A stretch of DNA of 64,000 nucleotides from JBAXTE01 sp037130365. GTDB taxonomy: Bacteria; Bacteroidota; Bacteroidia; Bacteroidales; WCHB1-69. The stretch spans positions 6,168-70,167 of the forward strand of contig JBAXTE010000022.1 of NCBI GenBank assembly GCA_037130365.1. The letters are read 5' to 3'. The notes under the pieces are model-generated. The model worked only from the letters and a program-made list of their open reading frames with translations, was not told where the DNA came from and searched no databases. The translations under genes were made by a program, and so were the position numbers. Positions 55,654-63,949 of this stretch are shown here, one piece after another (position 1 is the first letter of the stretch; the number at the start of each line of letters is the position of its first letter).

Positions 55654-56667
55654 ATGAAAAAGATTTTTACTGTTTTGGGGTTACTCGTCTTTATAGGATG
55701 TAGTGGGGTTTTAATTGCACAAACTACTTGGTTACCAAGTGATACAGTATGGGGTTATAGAACTGATAAAAATTATTCACTTTTGAATTATACCCCTGAT
55801 GAAAGTTATAGGGGTATTGATGGTGATTTAAGTAATTCATATGCAGGATTACAAAACAGTTGGACTGTCGGTGCAAATAATGATGTTTGGTATTTAGAAG
55901 CCTCTTTTTATTATGATTTACAACAACCAAAAACACTAAATGCATTTAAAATTTATTCTCAATCATCTTATCCATATGGAACTGTTGATAATTTCCAAGT
56001 TTATTATTCTGACAATCCCACAAATGGTTGGACTTTAGCTTTAAATCAAACGATGCCTACTACATATGGGTTAGATTGGTATTTTTATACTTTTCCTAAT
56101 CAAACTGCACGTTATTGGAAACTTACGGCTAAGCCAAAAGATAAATCATTTGATATTAAGGAAATTGGTTTTGGCGCAGCATGTACAGATTATATTATTA
56201 AGGACACTACAACATACTCTGTATCTGACAATAATTTTAATTCAAATTCTATAAAAGTATATTTTGACCATGTTGATTCTTTATACACAACAGTTGGAGG
56301 TTGTGATAGTTTAATTTTTCATTATTCTAAATTTATATATAATCCCACGTATTGTTCTGTTACAGATACATTAGTAATAGATGTAACTCTCACAGGAGTT
56401 GCAGAGCCAAGCAATTTAAATACCTTGAAAATTTATCCAAATCCAACTAAAACATTTGTTATAATTAATACTGGAAATTATAGTATAATGAACAATTACA
56501 CCATTAGAATTGAAAATTTACTTGGTCAGCAAGTTTTTCAAACCTTAACTAATCAGCAGGAATTTCAAATTGATGTAAATAATTTTGGAGGTACTGGAAC
56601 ATACATTGTGAAAATTATCGACAATACTAGCAATGTCGTTACTACAAGAAAAATCGTACTGAATTAA
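55654..56667 (+). CDS. T9SS type A sorted surface protein with discoidin-like domain
   Basis: 337 aa. Signal peptide MKKIFTVLGLLVFIGCSGVLIAQ. Residues about 35-170 resemble an F5/8-type C (discoidin) beta-sandwich: DESYRGIDGDLSNSYAGL, TLNAFKIYSQSSYPYGTVDNFQV, YWKLTAKPKD. The C-terminus is a type A sorting domain: LKIYPNPTKTFVIINTGN ... GTYIVKIIDNTSNVVTTRKIV. It is likely exported and bound to the surface, perhaps to sugars. Follows the LytTR pair, whose target it may be. Confidence 0.8.
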   Translation: MKKIFTVLGLLVFIGCSGVLIAQTTWLPSDTVWGYRTDKNYSLLNYTPDESYRGIDGDLSNSYAGLQNSWTVGANNDVWYLEASFYYDLQQPKTLNAFKIYSQSSYPYGTVDNFQVYYSDNPTNGWTLALNQTMPTTYGLDWYFYTFPNQTARYWKLTAKPKDKSFDIKEIGFGAACTDYIIKDTTTYSVSDNNFNSNSIKVYFDHVDSLYTTVGGCDSLIFHYSKFIYNPTYCSVTDTLVIDVTLTGVAEPSNLNTLKIYPNPTKTFVIINTGNYSIMNNYTIRIENLLGQQVFQTLTNQQEFQIDVNNFGGTGTYIVKIIDNTSNVVTTRKIVLN

Positions 56668-56720
56668 AATAAGGAAAAAACAAATTTAGCTACTTCCTGA
56701 TAAATTAAAAAACAAGAATA

Positions 56721-56750
56721 GGCGAAATCCGAAAAGCTTTATGAGTAGGA
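56721..56750 (+). promoter_or_regulatory. Shared upstream element, copy 2
   Basis: Matches 55603-55632 at 27 of 30 positions (changes at positions 5, 7 and 18) and ends 24 bp before the lipoprotein start. The invariant middle is tccgaaaagc and ttatgagtagga. Confidence 0.65.
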
Positions 56751-56774
56751 GCAAATTAAAACAATGTATAAAAA

Positions 56775-57461
56775 ATGAAAAAAACAAAGTCAATCATTGC
56801 ATTAATGGCAATTTCAATGGTGCTTTTTTCTTGTGGAAACAAATCAGGAGAAAAAAAAACTGAACAAAAAGATTCAATAGCAACAACTACTGAAAAAAAA
56901 CCCGAAGTTAATCCAAATGAGGTTAAAATTGGAAATCAGACTTGGGCTGTGAAGAATTTAAATGTAAGTACTTTTAGCAATGGAGATCCAATACCAGAAG
57001 CAAAAACGGTTAAAGAATTTGAAGCGGCAGGAAACAAAGGAAAACCAATGAGCTATTTTTCAAAAAATGACCCAGTTAATGGTGATAAATATGGTAAAAT
57101 TTATAATTGGTATGCTGCAACTGATCCAAGAGGAATTGCTCCAAAAGGATGGCATGTTCCATCAGAGGGTGAATGGAATGAATTAATTAATTTCTTAGGG
57201 GGAGAAGACGAAGCGGCAAAAAAAATAATGAGTGCCAGTGTTGAAGGTGGCGGAAATTCAAGTGGATTTTCAGCTATTGAAACTCCTGATATTCAAGGCA
57301 CTTTAGGTGATAACGGTGATGTTTATTATTTACGTTGGTGGACAACTAGTGAACAGAGCAAAAATAACGGACAAACTTCATTTATTCAAAATCATAGATC
57401 CATTATTACATCATGGTTGCGCAAAGAAAATGGCATCTTTATCCGTTGTATTAAAGATTAA
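56775..57461 (+). CDS. FISUMP-domain lipoprotein
   Basis: 228 aa. Lipoprotein signal with lipobox LFSC (ALMAISMVLFSCGN). After a low-complexity Lys/Thr/Glu linker comes the Fibrobacter succinogenes major paralogous domain: VKIGNQTWAVKNLNV, YGKIYNWYAATDPRGIAPKGWHVPSEGEW, ... GIFIRCIKD. These domains occur in many Bacteroidota surface proteins, often adhesins; role here unknown. It follows an upstream element shared with the T9SS gene, so both are probably co-regulated. A hairpin terminator follows. Confidence 0.85.
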   Translation: MKKTKSIIALMAISMVLFSCGNKSGEKKTEQKDSIATTTEKKPEVNPNEVKIGNQTWAVKNLNVSTFSNGDPIPEAKTVKEFEAAGNKGKPMSYFSKNDPVNGDKYGKIYNWYAATDPRGIAPKGWHVPSEGEWNELINFLGGEDEAAKKIMSASVEGGGNSSGFSAIETPDIQGTLGDNGDVYYLRWWTTSEQSKNNGQTSFIQNHRSIITSWLRKENGIFIRCIKD

Positions 57462-57514
57462 CCATTTTATATTTGGAAAGATTTGATCGCTAAAATAAAT
57501 AATAGCTATTACAA

Positions 57515-57546
57515 AAAAAATGCTCAGTATTACACTGGGCATTTTT
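57515..57546 (+). terminator. Rho-independent terminator after the FISUMP gene
   Basis: Stem aaaaaatgctcagt/actgggcatttttt with one wobble pair and 5-nt loop, followed by T-rich DNA, 53 bp after the stop. It ends the plus-strand transcript and, being near-symmetric, may work in both directions. Confidence 0.8.
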
Positions 57547-57589
57547 TGTTTTTAATATTTAATATATAGAATTAAAATAATGCACAAAT

Positions 57590-57760
57590 ATGAGATCTCT
57601 AAAAAATTACATCAAACAAAAGCAAAAAAACAATAAGGAAACGGGGCTGATTACGATTAATAATTTTGCTGACGAAAACACAGAATATTTAACTCTTTCA
57701 ACATTTGATGAATGGATAAATAAAAATAAGTTAAGCAAAAAAGAAATTAAATTACTGTGA
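57590..57760 (+). CDS. 56-aa hypothetical protein
   Basis: ATG at 57590 opens MRSLKNYIKQKQKNNKETGL and the frame ends SKKEIKLL. It is charged and partly helical; no family recognised. The stop overlaps the GTG start of the next gene (GTGA), strong evidence for coupled translation and for both being real. Confidence 0.6.
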   Translation: MRSLKNYIKQKQKNNKETGLITINNFADENTEYLTLSTFDEWINKNKLSKKEIKLL

Positions 57761-58242
57761 AAAAACAAAAAGCCCAATGTTGGTTATCAAGAAGACAAAA
57801 ACTGAAGATGATTTCAAAATCTTATAATGAAAATATCGAACATTTTACGCCATCATATTTAAATTCACTAAACAAAGAATGGAGAATGTTCTATTTTAGT
57901 TATAAATGGGTAAAACACGTAAAAGAGTCACTAAAAGTTAAATATTCAGGGGTAGGAGATAATAAATATAGGTTGAGACAACATAATTATCGAGTTTTTG
58001 TAACATCTTTTTATTTAAATAAATACAATTTGACAATTGCTATTGTAATCGAAAACATTGAGAATAAAGCATTTGAAATATTCAACGAATACTCCGATCA
58101 AATTGGTAAAGGTGAGCATTATTTTCATGTGAGACAACGCAACGGTTTTCTCGATCAGGAGACTTTTGAAATTTTTCAAAAATTTGAATTTGAACATTTA
58201 AATAAAATCCGAAAAAATAAACTTCAACGATTGTTAGAATAG
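57757..58242 (+). CDS. Hypothetical basic protein
   Basis: 161 aa with GTG start, coupled to the 56-aa gene upstream. Rich in Lys, Tyr and Phe (NKEWRMFYFSYKWVKHVKES); no family recognised. Segments such as NKYRLRQHNYRVFVTSFY and GEHYFHVRQRNGFLDQETFEIFQKFEF suggest a mixed fold. The pair has the size and layout of a toxin-antitoxin or small regulator pair, but nothing shows it. It precedes the second recombinase by 207 bp. Confidence 0.5.
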   Translation: MKKQKAQCWLSRRQKLKMISKSYNENIEHFTPSYLNSLNKEWRMFYFSYKWVKHVKESLKVKYSGVGDNKYRLRQHNYRVFVTSFYLNKYNLTIAIVIENIENKAFEIFNEYSDQIGKGEHYFHVRQRNGFLDQETFEIFQKFEFEHLNKIRKNKLQRLLE

Positions 58243-58281
58243 TTAAAGGTTTCAGTAATCATTTTTTAGGATGAATAACAA

Positions 58282-58425
58282 AATGTATAATAATATCATT
58301 ATTATACATTATTTGTTTATATTATTGATATTCAGCTGTATGTCTATATTTTTTGAGACCCCATTCAAAATATATGTATATTAATATATCAATTTATTTG
58401 TTATTATACATATTTTTGCTTATAT
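58282..58425. repeat. Inverted and direct repeats before the second recombinase gene
   Basis: A 13-bp inverted repeat at 58282-58310 (aatgtataataat/attattatacatt, 3-nt loop). Its right arm and following bases (ttattatacat-tatttgtttatatt) recur as a direct copy at 58401-58425. This arrangement, 24 bp to 170 bp before the recombinase ATG, looks like an operator or recombination site. Confidence 0.5.
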
Positions 58426-58449
58426 TTACACTAATCAAAAAAACATAGT

Positions 58450-59025
58450 ATGAATAATACAAGTGATTATATAGAATATGATGTTGCTTTAAAAAAAGGA
58501 ATATCATTATTAAAAGATCCCAGAAAATGTGTAGTTGGATTTTATATTACACTTTCAATAAATGCGGGATTGCGGGCAAGTGACTTATTAAAACTAAAAT
58601 TTTCAGATTTAAATGACTTAAAAGAAAATGACTGTTTATTGATCGAAGAAAAAAAGACAAAGAAAAAAAGAAGAATTACAATTAACAAACATGTTGAGTA
58701 TTCATATTTGACTTTAGTTTCTGAATTAAAAAAACAAAATAAATATAAAGAAGATGACTATATTTTCAAAAGTCAAAAAAACACTATCTACTCTACTGTG
58801 TCGATTAATAGATTATTGAAAGAAGTATTCAAAATCAAAAAATTAAACATATCAAGCCACTCTCTTAGAAAGAGTTTCGGTCGAAAAATATATGATAATA
58901 ACAATCAGACAGAGCATTCCTTGGTGCTCTTGAGTGATATTTTTGGGCATTCCAATTTGTCAATAACAAGACGTTATCTGGGACTTCGGGAAGAAGAAAT
59001 AGAAAATGTTTATTTGTCTTTATAG
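58450..59025 (+). CDS. Catalytic-domain-only tyrosine recombinase
   Basis: 191 aa, less than half a normal integrase. The whole catalytic set is present: Arg in INAGLRASDLLKLKF, a basic beta-hairpin (KKTKKKRRI), HSLRK (HxxR), FGHSNLSITRRYLG (His and nucleophile Tyr). There is no arm-binding or SAM-like core-binding domain. Such minimal recombinases exist in Bacteroidota elements. Catalysis seems possible; it may flip a local segment, resolve dimers or act with a partner. Upstream repeats may be its sites. Confidence 0.8.
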   Translation: MNNTSDYIEYDVALKKGISLLKDPRKCVVGFYITLSINAGLRASDLLKLKFSDLNDLKENDCLLIEEKKTKKKRRITINKHVEYSYLTLVSELKKQNKYKEDDYIFKSQKNTIYSTVSINRLLKEVFKIKKLNISSHSLRKSFGRKIYDNNNQTEHSLVLLSDIFGHSNLSITRRYLGLREEEIENVYLSL

Positions 59026-59098
59026 CTCCCTTATAGAAAGAAATTTAATATGTCTGAATTGCTCATAGTGGTGGAAATCCTATAAGGTTTATTCGCTC

Positions 59099-59731
59099 TT
59101 ATCCCCAGATCAGGTCAATCAAATCATCCTTATACCTTTTGTGGACCAGGTAATAAAAATTCGTTTTCAAACTAATCTCTCCTGTTGACATCAAAGCGGA
59201 ATTTAAACATTGATTTGAATAGTTTAAAGCCTCAACTTTTTTAAATAGTTTTTGATCCAATTGAAAATAATCTTCTTTTAATTGGCTAATATCAGTTTTT
59301 GCTTTTGCATCCAATTCAAAATACATTTTATTTAAATCCTGAAATTTGACAGTCAAGTCAATAATGCCAGAATCATATATAAATTCTATTTTCCGGTCTG
59401 TAGGAAAGACTATAAACTCCTTATCGAATAGATTAATTGGTTCCGGTTCATGAAGTAAATTACGTGAATAACAGAAGCAACCATTGCGGATTTTCCATTT
59501 GAATTGATCAAAAAAACAATCATTGATAAAATTGTGTATTCGGGGATTCATCCCCCTTGGCATTCTGTTATTTAAAGCATTACTATGATCAAAACCGTCA
59601 TCATATTTATAATTTCTTTTATTAACCTTTCGGACAAGCATATATCCTTTTTCACATTTTGATAATTCTTTAATATACGTGCTGCATTCTTTTTCTATTA
59701 CAATTTTTAATTTTGCCCAATTCTTTTTCAT
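59099..59731 (-). CDS. Last protein of the twin-AAA operon, unknown
   Basis: 210 aa. Not firmly recognised. The stretch NRMPRGMNPRIHNFINDCF followed by FKWKIRNGCFCYS and KEFIVFPTDRKIEFIYDSG has the order of conserved blocks I associate with an uncharacterised phage-type family (an Arg-rich block, a short aromatic strand, an 'IFP' block) that may be ADP-ribosyltransferase-like; this is a weak impression. The rest is helical and charged. It is 19 bp after the 445-aa gene, so it belongs to the operon. Confidence 0.5.
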   Translation of the reverse strand: MKKNWAKLKIVIEKECSTYIKELSKCEKGYMLVRKVNKRNYKYDDGFDHSNALNNRMPRGMNPRIHNFINDCFFDQFKWKIRNGCFCYSRNLLHEPEPINLFDKEFIVFPTDRKIEFIYDSGIIDLTVKFQDLNKMYFELDAKAKTDISQLKEDYFQLDQKLFKKVEALNYSNQCLNSALMSTGEISLKTNFYYLVHKRYKDDLIDLIWG

Positions 59732-59750
59732 TTATTTTTATTTTTTGCAA

Positions 59751-61088
59751 TTAAAATAGCTGATTTTCAGAGTCATCATCATCATTGAGAAATGGGAATT
59801 TATAACGATGAGAGACTATTTTTAATAATTGATTGTCGAAGAAATATGGGTTCAAAATAATACTACTTGATATTTTAAAATCAGTTTTAAATTCGAAATT
59901 AGACCCACATTTGATTAAATTTTTTTCAATTTTTTTCATTAGCTCCCATCGTTTGTCTACAAATATTTTTGCATCTTTCCGGCTTTCTTGTAAAACTTCA
60001 AAAAACCGCTCTTGGAATAGAATTGCTTCTTCAACAACATCAATTATTGGAATTTGTGAAATTTTCTCAAAATATTTATTTGTCATATCTGATGAGAGCC
60101 ATAAGTACTTGGTAACGTAGTCTTTAATATAATAATCATCAAAACCCATAAATTCTGGGATCAAACCTTCATATTCTGATAACAACTTGCAGTAATCATC
60201 ATTATTTTTAATATAATAATCAGCTTTTTGAATTTGTATTTCAATATACATTTTCGAAAAGTCTAGTATTTTTTGTTCAATATTTAGATATTGATAGGCG
60301 TAGTTTACCGCCTTACACTCGTTGTATGTCAGTATAGATTGGTTTTCTACAGTAGTTTTAAAAAGATCTATTATTGATGCTTTAGCTAATTCTTGATTCT
60401 CTAGTGTTTCATTGTAAAATTTGACTAAATCATATATTGAGTTGATCTTGATGGGAGAAGGTCTTTCACATATAAAGTCCGGTAACTTGTTTTTTATATT
60501 TTGCTCGCTTTCAAGAAATGTCAACAAATTATCTCTGTATTTATTGACATAATTTTTTCGGGAAATGAGGCTGTAAAAATCAAAAGATTGATGTTGGCTT
60601 TTTTCAAATATAAAGCTTTTCGACTCAAGGATAAAGCAAATTTTCAAATAAATCTCTTCAATGTTTGCAATTGAGAAATTTGAAAAAGATTGTTGTAAAT
60701 TCATAAAATCACAGGGAATTTTTAGTTCAAGATCAATCCCAGGGCAATACTTTAAATATTCAATATATTTAATCAACTCATCTTTACTCTGAATCATAAC
60801 TTGCGAAAATTCCAACTCTGAAAATTGAAGAGCAACGTTTGTTATATCTAAATCTTCTCTACGTATGCATTTTACGTAGTAATGCAATTCCTTTTCGCTT
60901 TCTAATGAAATGACACCGAAAATTTTCTCTAAATCATCTTTATCATATACCAAATTAGGTATAAGATTTTGTTCCCAAAAAAAATGCTCATTGTCATAAT
61001 AGATTTTCGATTTGAAGGCTTCTAGATCAGCTCTATTCCCTTTGATGATAATGAGATTTTGTGATGTTTGAATATTCTCTTTTTCCAT
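59751..61088 (-). CDS. Unrecognised 445-aa protein of the twin-AAA operon
   Basis: Acidic, mostly helical, no transmembrane segments and no known motif. Recurrent aromatic and acidic patches (DDYYIKDYVTKYLWLSSDM; KADYYIKNNDDYCKLLSEYEG) suggest a helical-repeat scaffold. The C-terminus is Asp-rich (LNDDDDSENQLF). Start follows the 122-aa gene by a single base. Might be a substrate or adaptor for the AAA proteins; unproven. Confidence 0.6.
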   Translation of the reverse strand: MEKENIQTSQNLIIIKGNRADLEAFKSKIYYDNEHFFWEQNLIPNLVYDKDDLEKIFGVISLESEKELHYYVKCIRREDLDITNVALQFSELEFSQVMIQSKDELIKYIEYLKYCPGIDLELKIPCDFMNLQQSFSNFSIANIEEIYLKICFILESKSFIFEKSQHQSFDFYSLISRKNYVNKYRDNLLTFLESEQNIKNKLPDFICERPSPIKINSIYDLVKFYNETLENQELAKASIIDLFKTTVENQSILTYNECKAVNYAYQYLNIEQKILDFSKMYIEIQIQKADYYIKNNDDYCKLLSEYEGLIPEFMGFDDYYIKDYVTKYLWLSSDMTNKYFEKISQIPIIDVVEEAILFQERFFEVLQESRKDAKIFVDKRWELMKKIEKNLIKCGSNFEFKTDFKISSSIILNPYFFDNQLLKIVSHRYKFPFLNDDDDSENQLF

Positions 61089-61089
61089 A

Positions 61090-61458
61090 TTATTTTATTT
61101 TTTCAATAATGTTTTTCAGAATCTCGCATTTTTCGTATTTCTCTTCCTCTATCCAATCTTCTAGTTGCCATTCAAGACTCTTATGATAGTATTTTTTCAG
61201 CAAGAATGTAATTCGCTTGCATTTATAATCGTCTTTCAAATCGATGAAGTGATCGAGTATTGCGCAAAGTAATATACCGTCAATAAGGTAGTTATGGCAC
61301 TCTATCTTCATCCATAAGTAATTGAAGTAATCATCCAACTTTGTTTTTTGAAATGTCGCTTTTGTCTCAAGCCCAAGTTTATAAAGAATCTCAACCTCTC
61401 TTTTCTTTTGAAAGTAATAATTCAAATAATCTGGATTTTTTTCATCTATATTTTCCAT
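61090..61458 (-). CDS. Unrecognised 122-aa protein of the twin-AAA operon
   Basis: Small helical protein rich in Lys, Tyr and Cys-His (KIECHNYLIDGILLCAILDHFID). No family recognised. Tightly packed in the operon (5 bp after the second AAA gene, 1 bp before the 445-aa gene). Two Cys in KYEKCEIL and YKCKRITF with others do not form a recognisable zinc site. Confidence 0.55.
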   Translation of the reverse strand: MENIDEKNPDYLNYYFQKKREVEILYKLGLETKATFQKTKLDDYFNYLWMKIECHNYLIDGILLCAILDHFIDLKDDYKCKRITFLLKKYYHKSLEWQLEDWIEEEKYEKCEILKNIIEKIK

Positions 61459-61463
61459 GTTTT

Positions 61464-62537
61464 TTATTTTTTAAAGCCGATTTTAATTTGAGTGTTTTCA
61501 GTATTATCAAAACCAGAATAGTTGTAAATTTCAGCAAGGGTTAGAGGCTCATTAATTATTACATCATGACCAAGTTCTTTTAGTAAATTTTGAGCTTTTG
61601 AGACATCGAGTTTGCCGAAATTGTAAAGATCAATTAAACGTCCGGATCTTGTAAACGCCAGATCTATAGAATTTAATGAAATATTCAGTGAGCAAATAAT
61701 TTGGATATTTAAACAATCTGACAATAACCCATCCGAAAGGTTTAATAAATTTGTTATGACAGGATTTGAGCTATTTTTCCTGCTTGCTAAAAGGACCTCG
61801 GAATCCTCGAGAATTAGCACTGAATTGGGGTAACTCATCAAAAATTTAAGGAATCCAGGGGAAGCTAATTGTCCGGCTAAATCAGGCGTGACATAAATAA
61901 CACGTTTATTAATCTGAGTTGTCAAATACTTGATGTAAGTTGTTTTGCCGGAACCACTTATTCCATATATCAACAAGAGCCCTTTAGTGTTTGGTTTTGA
62001 TAATCTATCAATTGCTTTGGCATGAAAAGGCAAGAAGCTATCGTTATAATTTTTTGATATGTCTAAATCCATATTTTTCAGTGGAAAATCTCGAAGTTTA
62101 AGATGGCTGTTTTCCGAAATTAATAAGAATATTTTTCCATCAACTTCTTCTTTTATAATGTTACTGATTGCAGCATCTTTCAATTGATCTAAGATTTCAA
62201 TATTTGATTTTTTGCAATAAAAAATCATAACATATTTTTGAAAAATATCTTCATTTATCACCACAAATATATTTTTATCAATTATAAATAAATGTTCCTT
62301 CGTTCGGTATGATTTAGATTTTGTTACAAACGCTAAATCATAAATATTTTCATTGAATAAATTTGAAAACTTATCAATAACAAATGCTTTAAATTCGTCT
62401 AAATTGATGTCTTCAATTTTTAACACCAAAGGATAACTATTTGTAGCTTTAATATATAGAGACCCTAAGAGTGTAGACTCGATTTTCAATTCACTTTTTA
62501 TATCAGTTCGGATTTCAGAATTAATTATTGTTTCCAT
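61464..62537 (-). CDS. AAA+ ATPase, second of twin paralogues
   Basis: 357 aa. Domain N (about 1-170) is unlike known adaptors but is paralogous to that of the first AAA protein. AAA core: Walker A GISGSGKTT at 192-200, Walker B-like LILEDSE at 241-247 (E-D instead of the usual D-E), sensor SLNISLNSIDLAFTRSGR with the RPGR motif changed to RSGR. The fold is of the classical AAA group (FtsH/BCS1-like). Walker A starts at the same residue as in the upstream paralogue. Twelve bp separate the two genes, so they probably form a hetero-oligomer. Confidence 0.85.
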   Translation of the reverse strand: METIINSEIRTDIKSELKIESTLLGSLYIKATNSYPLVLKIEDINLDEFKAFVIDKFSNLFNENIYDLAFVTKSKSYRTKEHLFIIDKNIFVVINEDIFQKYVMIFYCKKSNIEILDQLKDAAISNIIKEEVDGKIFLLISENSHLKLRDFPLKNMDLDISKNYNDSFLPFHAKAIDRLSKPNTKGLLLIYGISGSGKTTYIKYLTTQINKRVIYVTPDLAGQLASPGFLKFLMSYPNSVLILEDSEVLLASRKNSSNPVITNLLNLSDGLLSDCLNIQIICSLNISLNSIDLAFTRSGRLIDLYNFGKLDVSKAQNLLKELGHDVIINEPLTLAEIYNYSGFDNTENTQIKIGFKK

Positions 62538-62549
62538 TGAGTATAGTAT

Positions 62550-63620
62550 TTAAATTTTATAGCCAATTGATTTTTCTTGTTCCAAATTAATGGTGTTCTC
62601 TAAATTGTATATATCTGAGAGTAGAAGTTCTTTTTCTGTTTTGTGAGAATGCCCTAATGAGTTTAAAAGGTTATTTGAACGTTCGACCGATAGCTTACCA
62701 AAACAATACTTCGCTAGTAATCTGCCGGGACGCATAAATGCCGGGTCGATAGATGAGATATTACTGTTTAAAGTACATAATAGTTTAACATTCAGTATAT
62801 TACCAATAATACCATCGGTGATATTCAATAAATTTGAGACAACCGTTTTTGCATATTTATTACTATTACACAACACACGTTCTGCATCTTCGAGAATTAA
62901 AATTGAGCCGGGAAATCCCATGATAAAATGCACAAAACCTGGGCTAGCTAATTGTTCGGCAAATTCCGATGGAATATATATAAAGGTTTTATCAATAATC
63001 GATGTCAAGTACTTAATATATGTGGATTTCCCACTTCCAGGTTCCCCATACAATAAAACCAATCCCTTGCCATTTTCCTTGCTTAAACTTGAGCAAATTT
63101 TCTCGTGATGTGATGCAAAATCTTGATTGTAATGAGTATTTATATCTAAATTATAGTCTTTAAGCTCATAAGATTTAAGTGAAAACCTGTCGTTTTCCAT
63201 AATCAACAAATGAAATTTTCTACCTGATACTTCAATGACGACATTGCTTTCAATTAATTGTTTAAGATCTTCAAGTATTTGTAAATCAGAATTTTGATTA
63301 TAATAAATAGTCACTTCACTTTCATCAAGAATGACAAAAATATTGTCTGTAATGGGGATAAGACCATATACAATTTCCCAAACATTCGTTTTATTATTAT
63401 AAAATCTATTTGTGATTTCTTCTCCTTTTACGTGTGGGTACTTTCCAAAAATCACTTTTGATATTTCATCAAAATTTATGTTTGAATAGCTGATCTCGAA
63501 AGGAAATTCCCCAGTTAAATGGTAGAAAAGAGAATAGTATGTTTCTTTTTTCACCACAAGATCATATTCACAACTGTTTATCAGATTCGAAGTCAGTATT
63601 TGATTTTTATTTGTTTTCAT
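62550..63620 (-). CDS. AAA+ ATPase, first of twin paralogues
   Basis: 356 aa and first gene of the five-gene minus-strand operon at the island's right end. Walker A GEPGSGKST at 192-200, Walker B-like LILEDAE at 241-247, conserved AEQLASPGFVHFIMGFPGS just before it, and the sensor SIDPAFMRPGR with intact RPGR (297-300). Domain N lacks transmembrane helices. Such AAA proteins with an 'LASPGF' block occur in Bacteroidota and phage genomes but have no assigned function that I know of. Substrate likely a protein; not proven. Confidence 0.85.
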   Translation of the reverse strand: MKTNKNQILTSNLINSCEYDLVVKKETYYSLFYHLTGEFPFEISYSNINFDEISKVIFGKYPHVKGEEITNRFYNNKTNVWEIVYGLIPITDNIFVILDESEVTIYYNQNSDLQILEDLKQLIESNVVIEVSGRKFHLLIMENDRFSLKSYELKDYNLDINTHYNQDFASHHEKICSSLSKENGKGLVLLYGEPGSGKSTYIKYLTSIIDKTFIYIPSEFAEQLASPGFVHFIMGFPGSILILEDAERVLCNSNKYAKTVVSNLLNITDGIIGNILNVKLLCTLNSNISSIDPAFMRPGRLLAKYCFGKLSVERSNNLLNSLGHSHKTEKELLLSDIYNLENTINLEQEKSIGYKI

Positions 63621-63869
63621 AATTTGCTGTTTTTCGTCAATTTTTGAAATATATAAAACAGATATAAATAAAAAATATATTGTAATTCCTTCATAATCTG
63701 TAGATTACAATTAATACAAATATAAGATTTGAAAAATGCTATAGCAAATTTTTGCAAATTAATATTCACTTCAAAATTATAACTCACTGGTATATAGTAA
63801 GTATAAATTTTTCAAAAAATGATTTTTAGGAGCAAGCGTAACTAGAGTAAGTTAATTGTTTTTTAAATT

Positions 63870-63890
63870 AAGGCGTGCAAAAGGTGTTCC
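63870..63890 (+). other. Candidate integrase arm-type site, right end
   Basis: aaggcgtgcaaaaggtgtt agrees with the left-end site 20396-20416 at 17 of 21 positions, same orientation, and lies 44 bp inside attR. Confidence 0.5.
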
Positions 63891-63900
63891 TTAAAATGAA

Positions 63901-63923
63901 AAAGCACTGATTATCAGTGCTTT
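63901..63923 (-). terminator. Island-borne terminator for the tRNA-Pro gene
   Basis: Perfect 10-bp stem aaagcactga/tcagtgcttt with 3-nt loop. Read leftwards it follows the tRNA by 14 bp and is trailed by a T-run (TTTTTCATTTT). It replaces the terminator now stranded at 20235-20260. Confidence 0.8.
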
Positions 63924-63933
63924 ATATGTTCTA

Positions 63934-63949
63934 TTTGTCGGGGTAAGAA
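63934..63949. other. attR (16-bp core)
   Basis: tttgtcggggtaagaa, identical to 20264-20279, overlapping the 3' end of the intact tRNA-Pro gene. The bases that follow continue the tRNA, so this copy is the one joined to the complete gene. Confidence 0.88.

Larger units (their letters stand above)
20264..63949. mobile_element. 43.7-kb integrative genomic island in tRNA-Pro(GGG)
   Basis: Bounded by a 16-bp direct repeat that is the 3' end of a tRNA-Pro gene, with a tyrosine integrase reading inward at the left end. Its content (type I R-M, Wadjet, toxin-antitoxin, two AlbA_2 proteins, RiPP operon, HNH nuclease, AAA pair) is accessory. The DNA is visibly more A+T-rich than the left flank and lacks the REP-like palindromes seen there. 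I found no VirB/Tra, coupling protein or large relaxase, so it is not a self-transmissible ICE by what is visible. The ends are certain only to within the repeat; excision has not been shown. Confidence 0.88.

Noticed and set aside
20264..63949. Self-transmissible conjugative element
   Set aside because: No VirB4/TraG-like ATPase, coupling protein or full-size relaxase was seen among the genes.
20264..63949. Prophage
   Set aside because: No capsid, terminase, portal or tail genes; only integrase and some phage-like accessory proteins.
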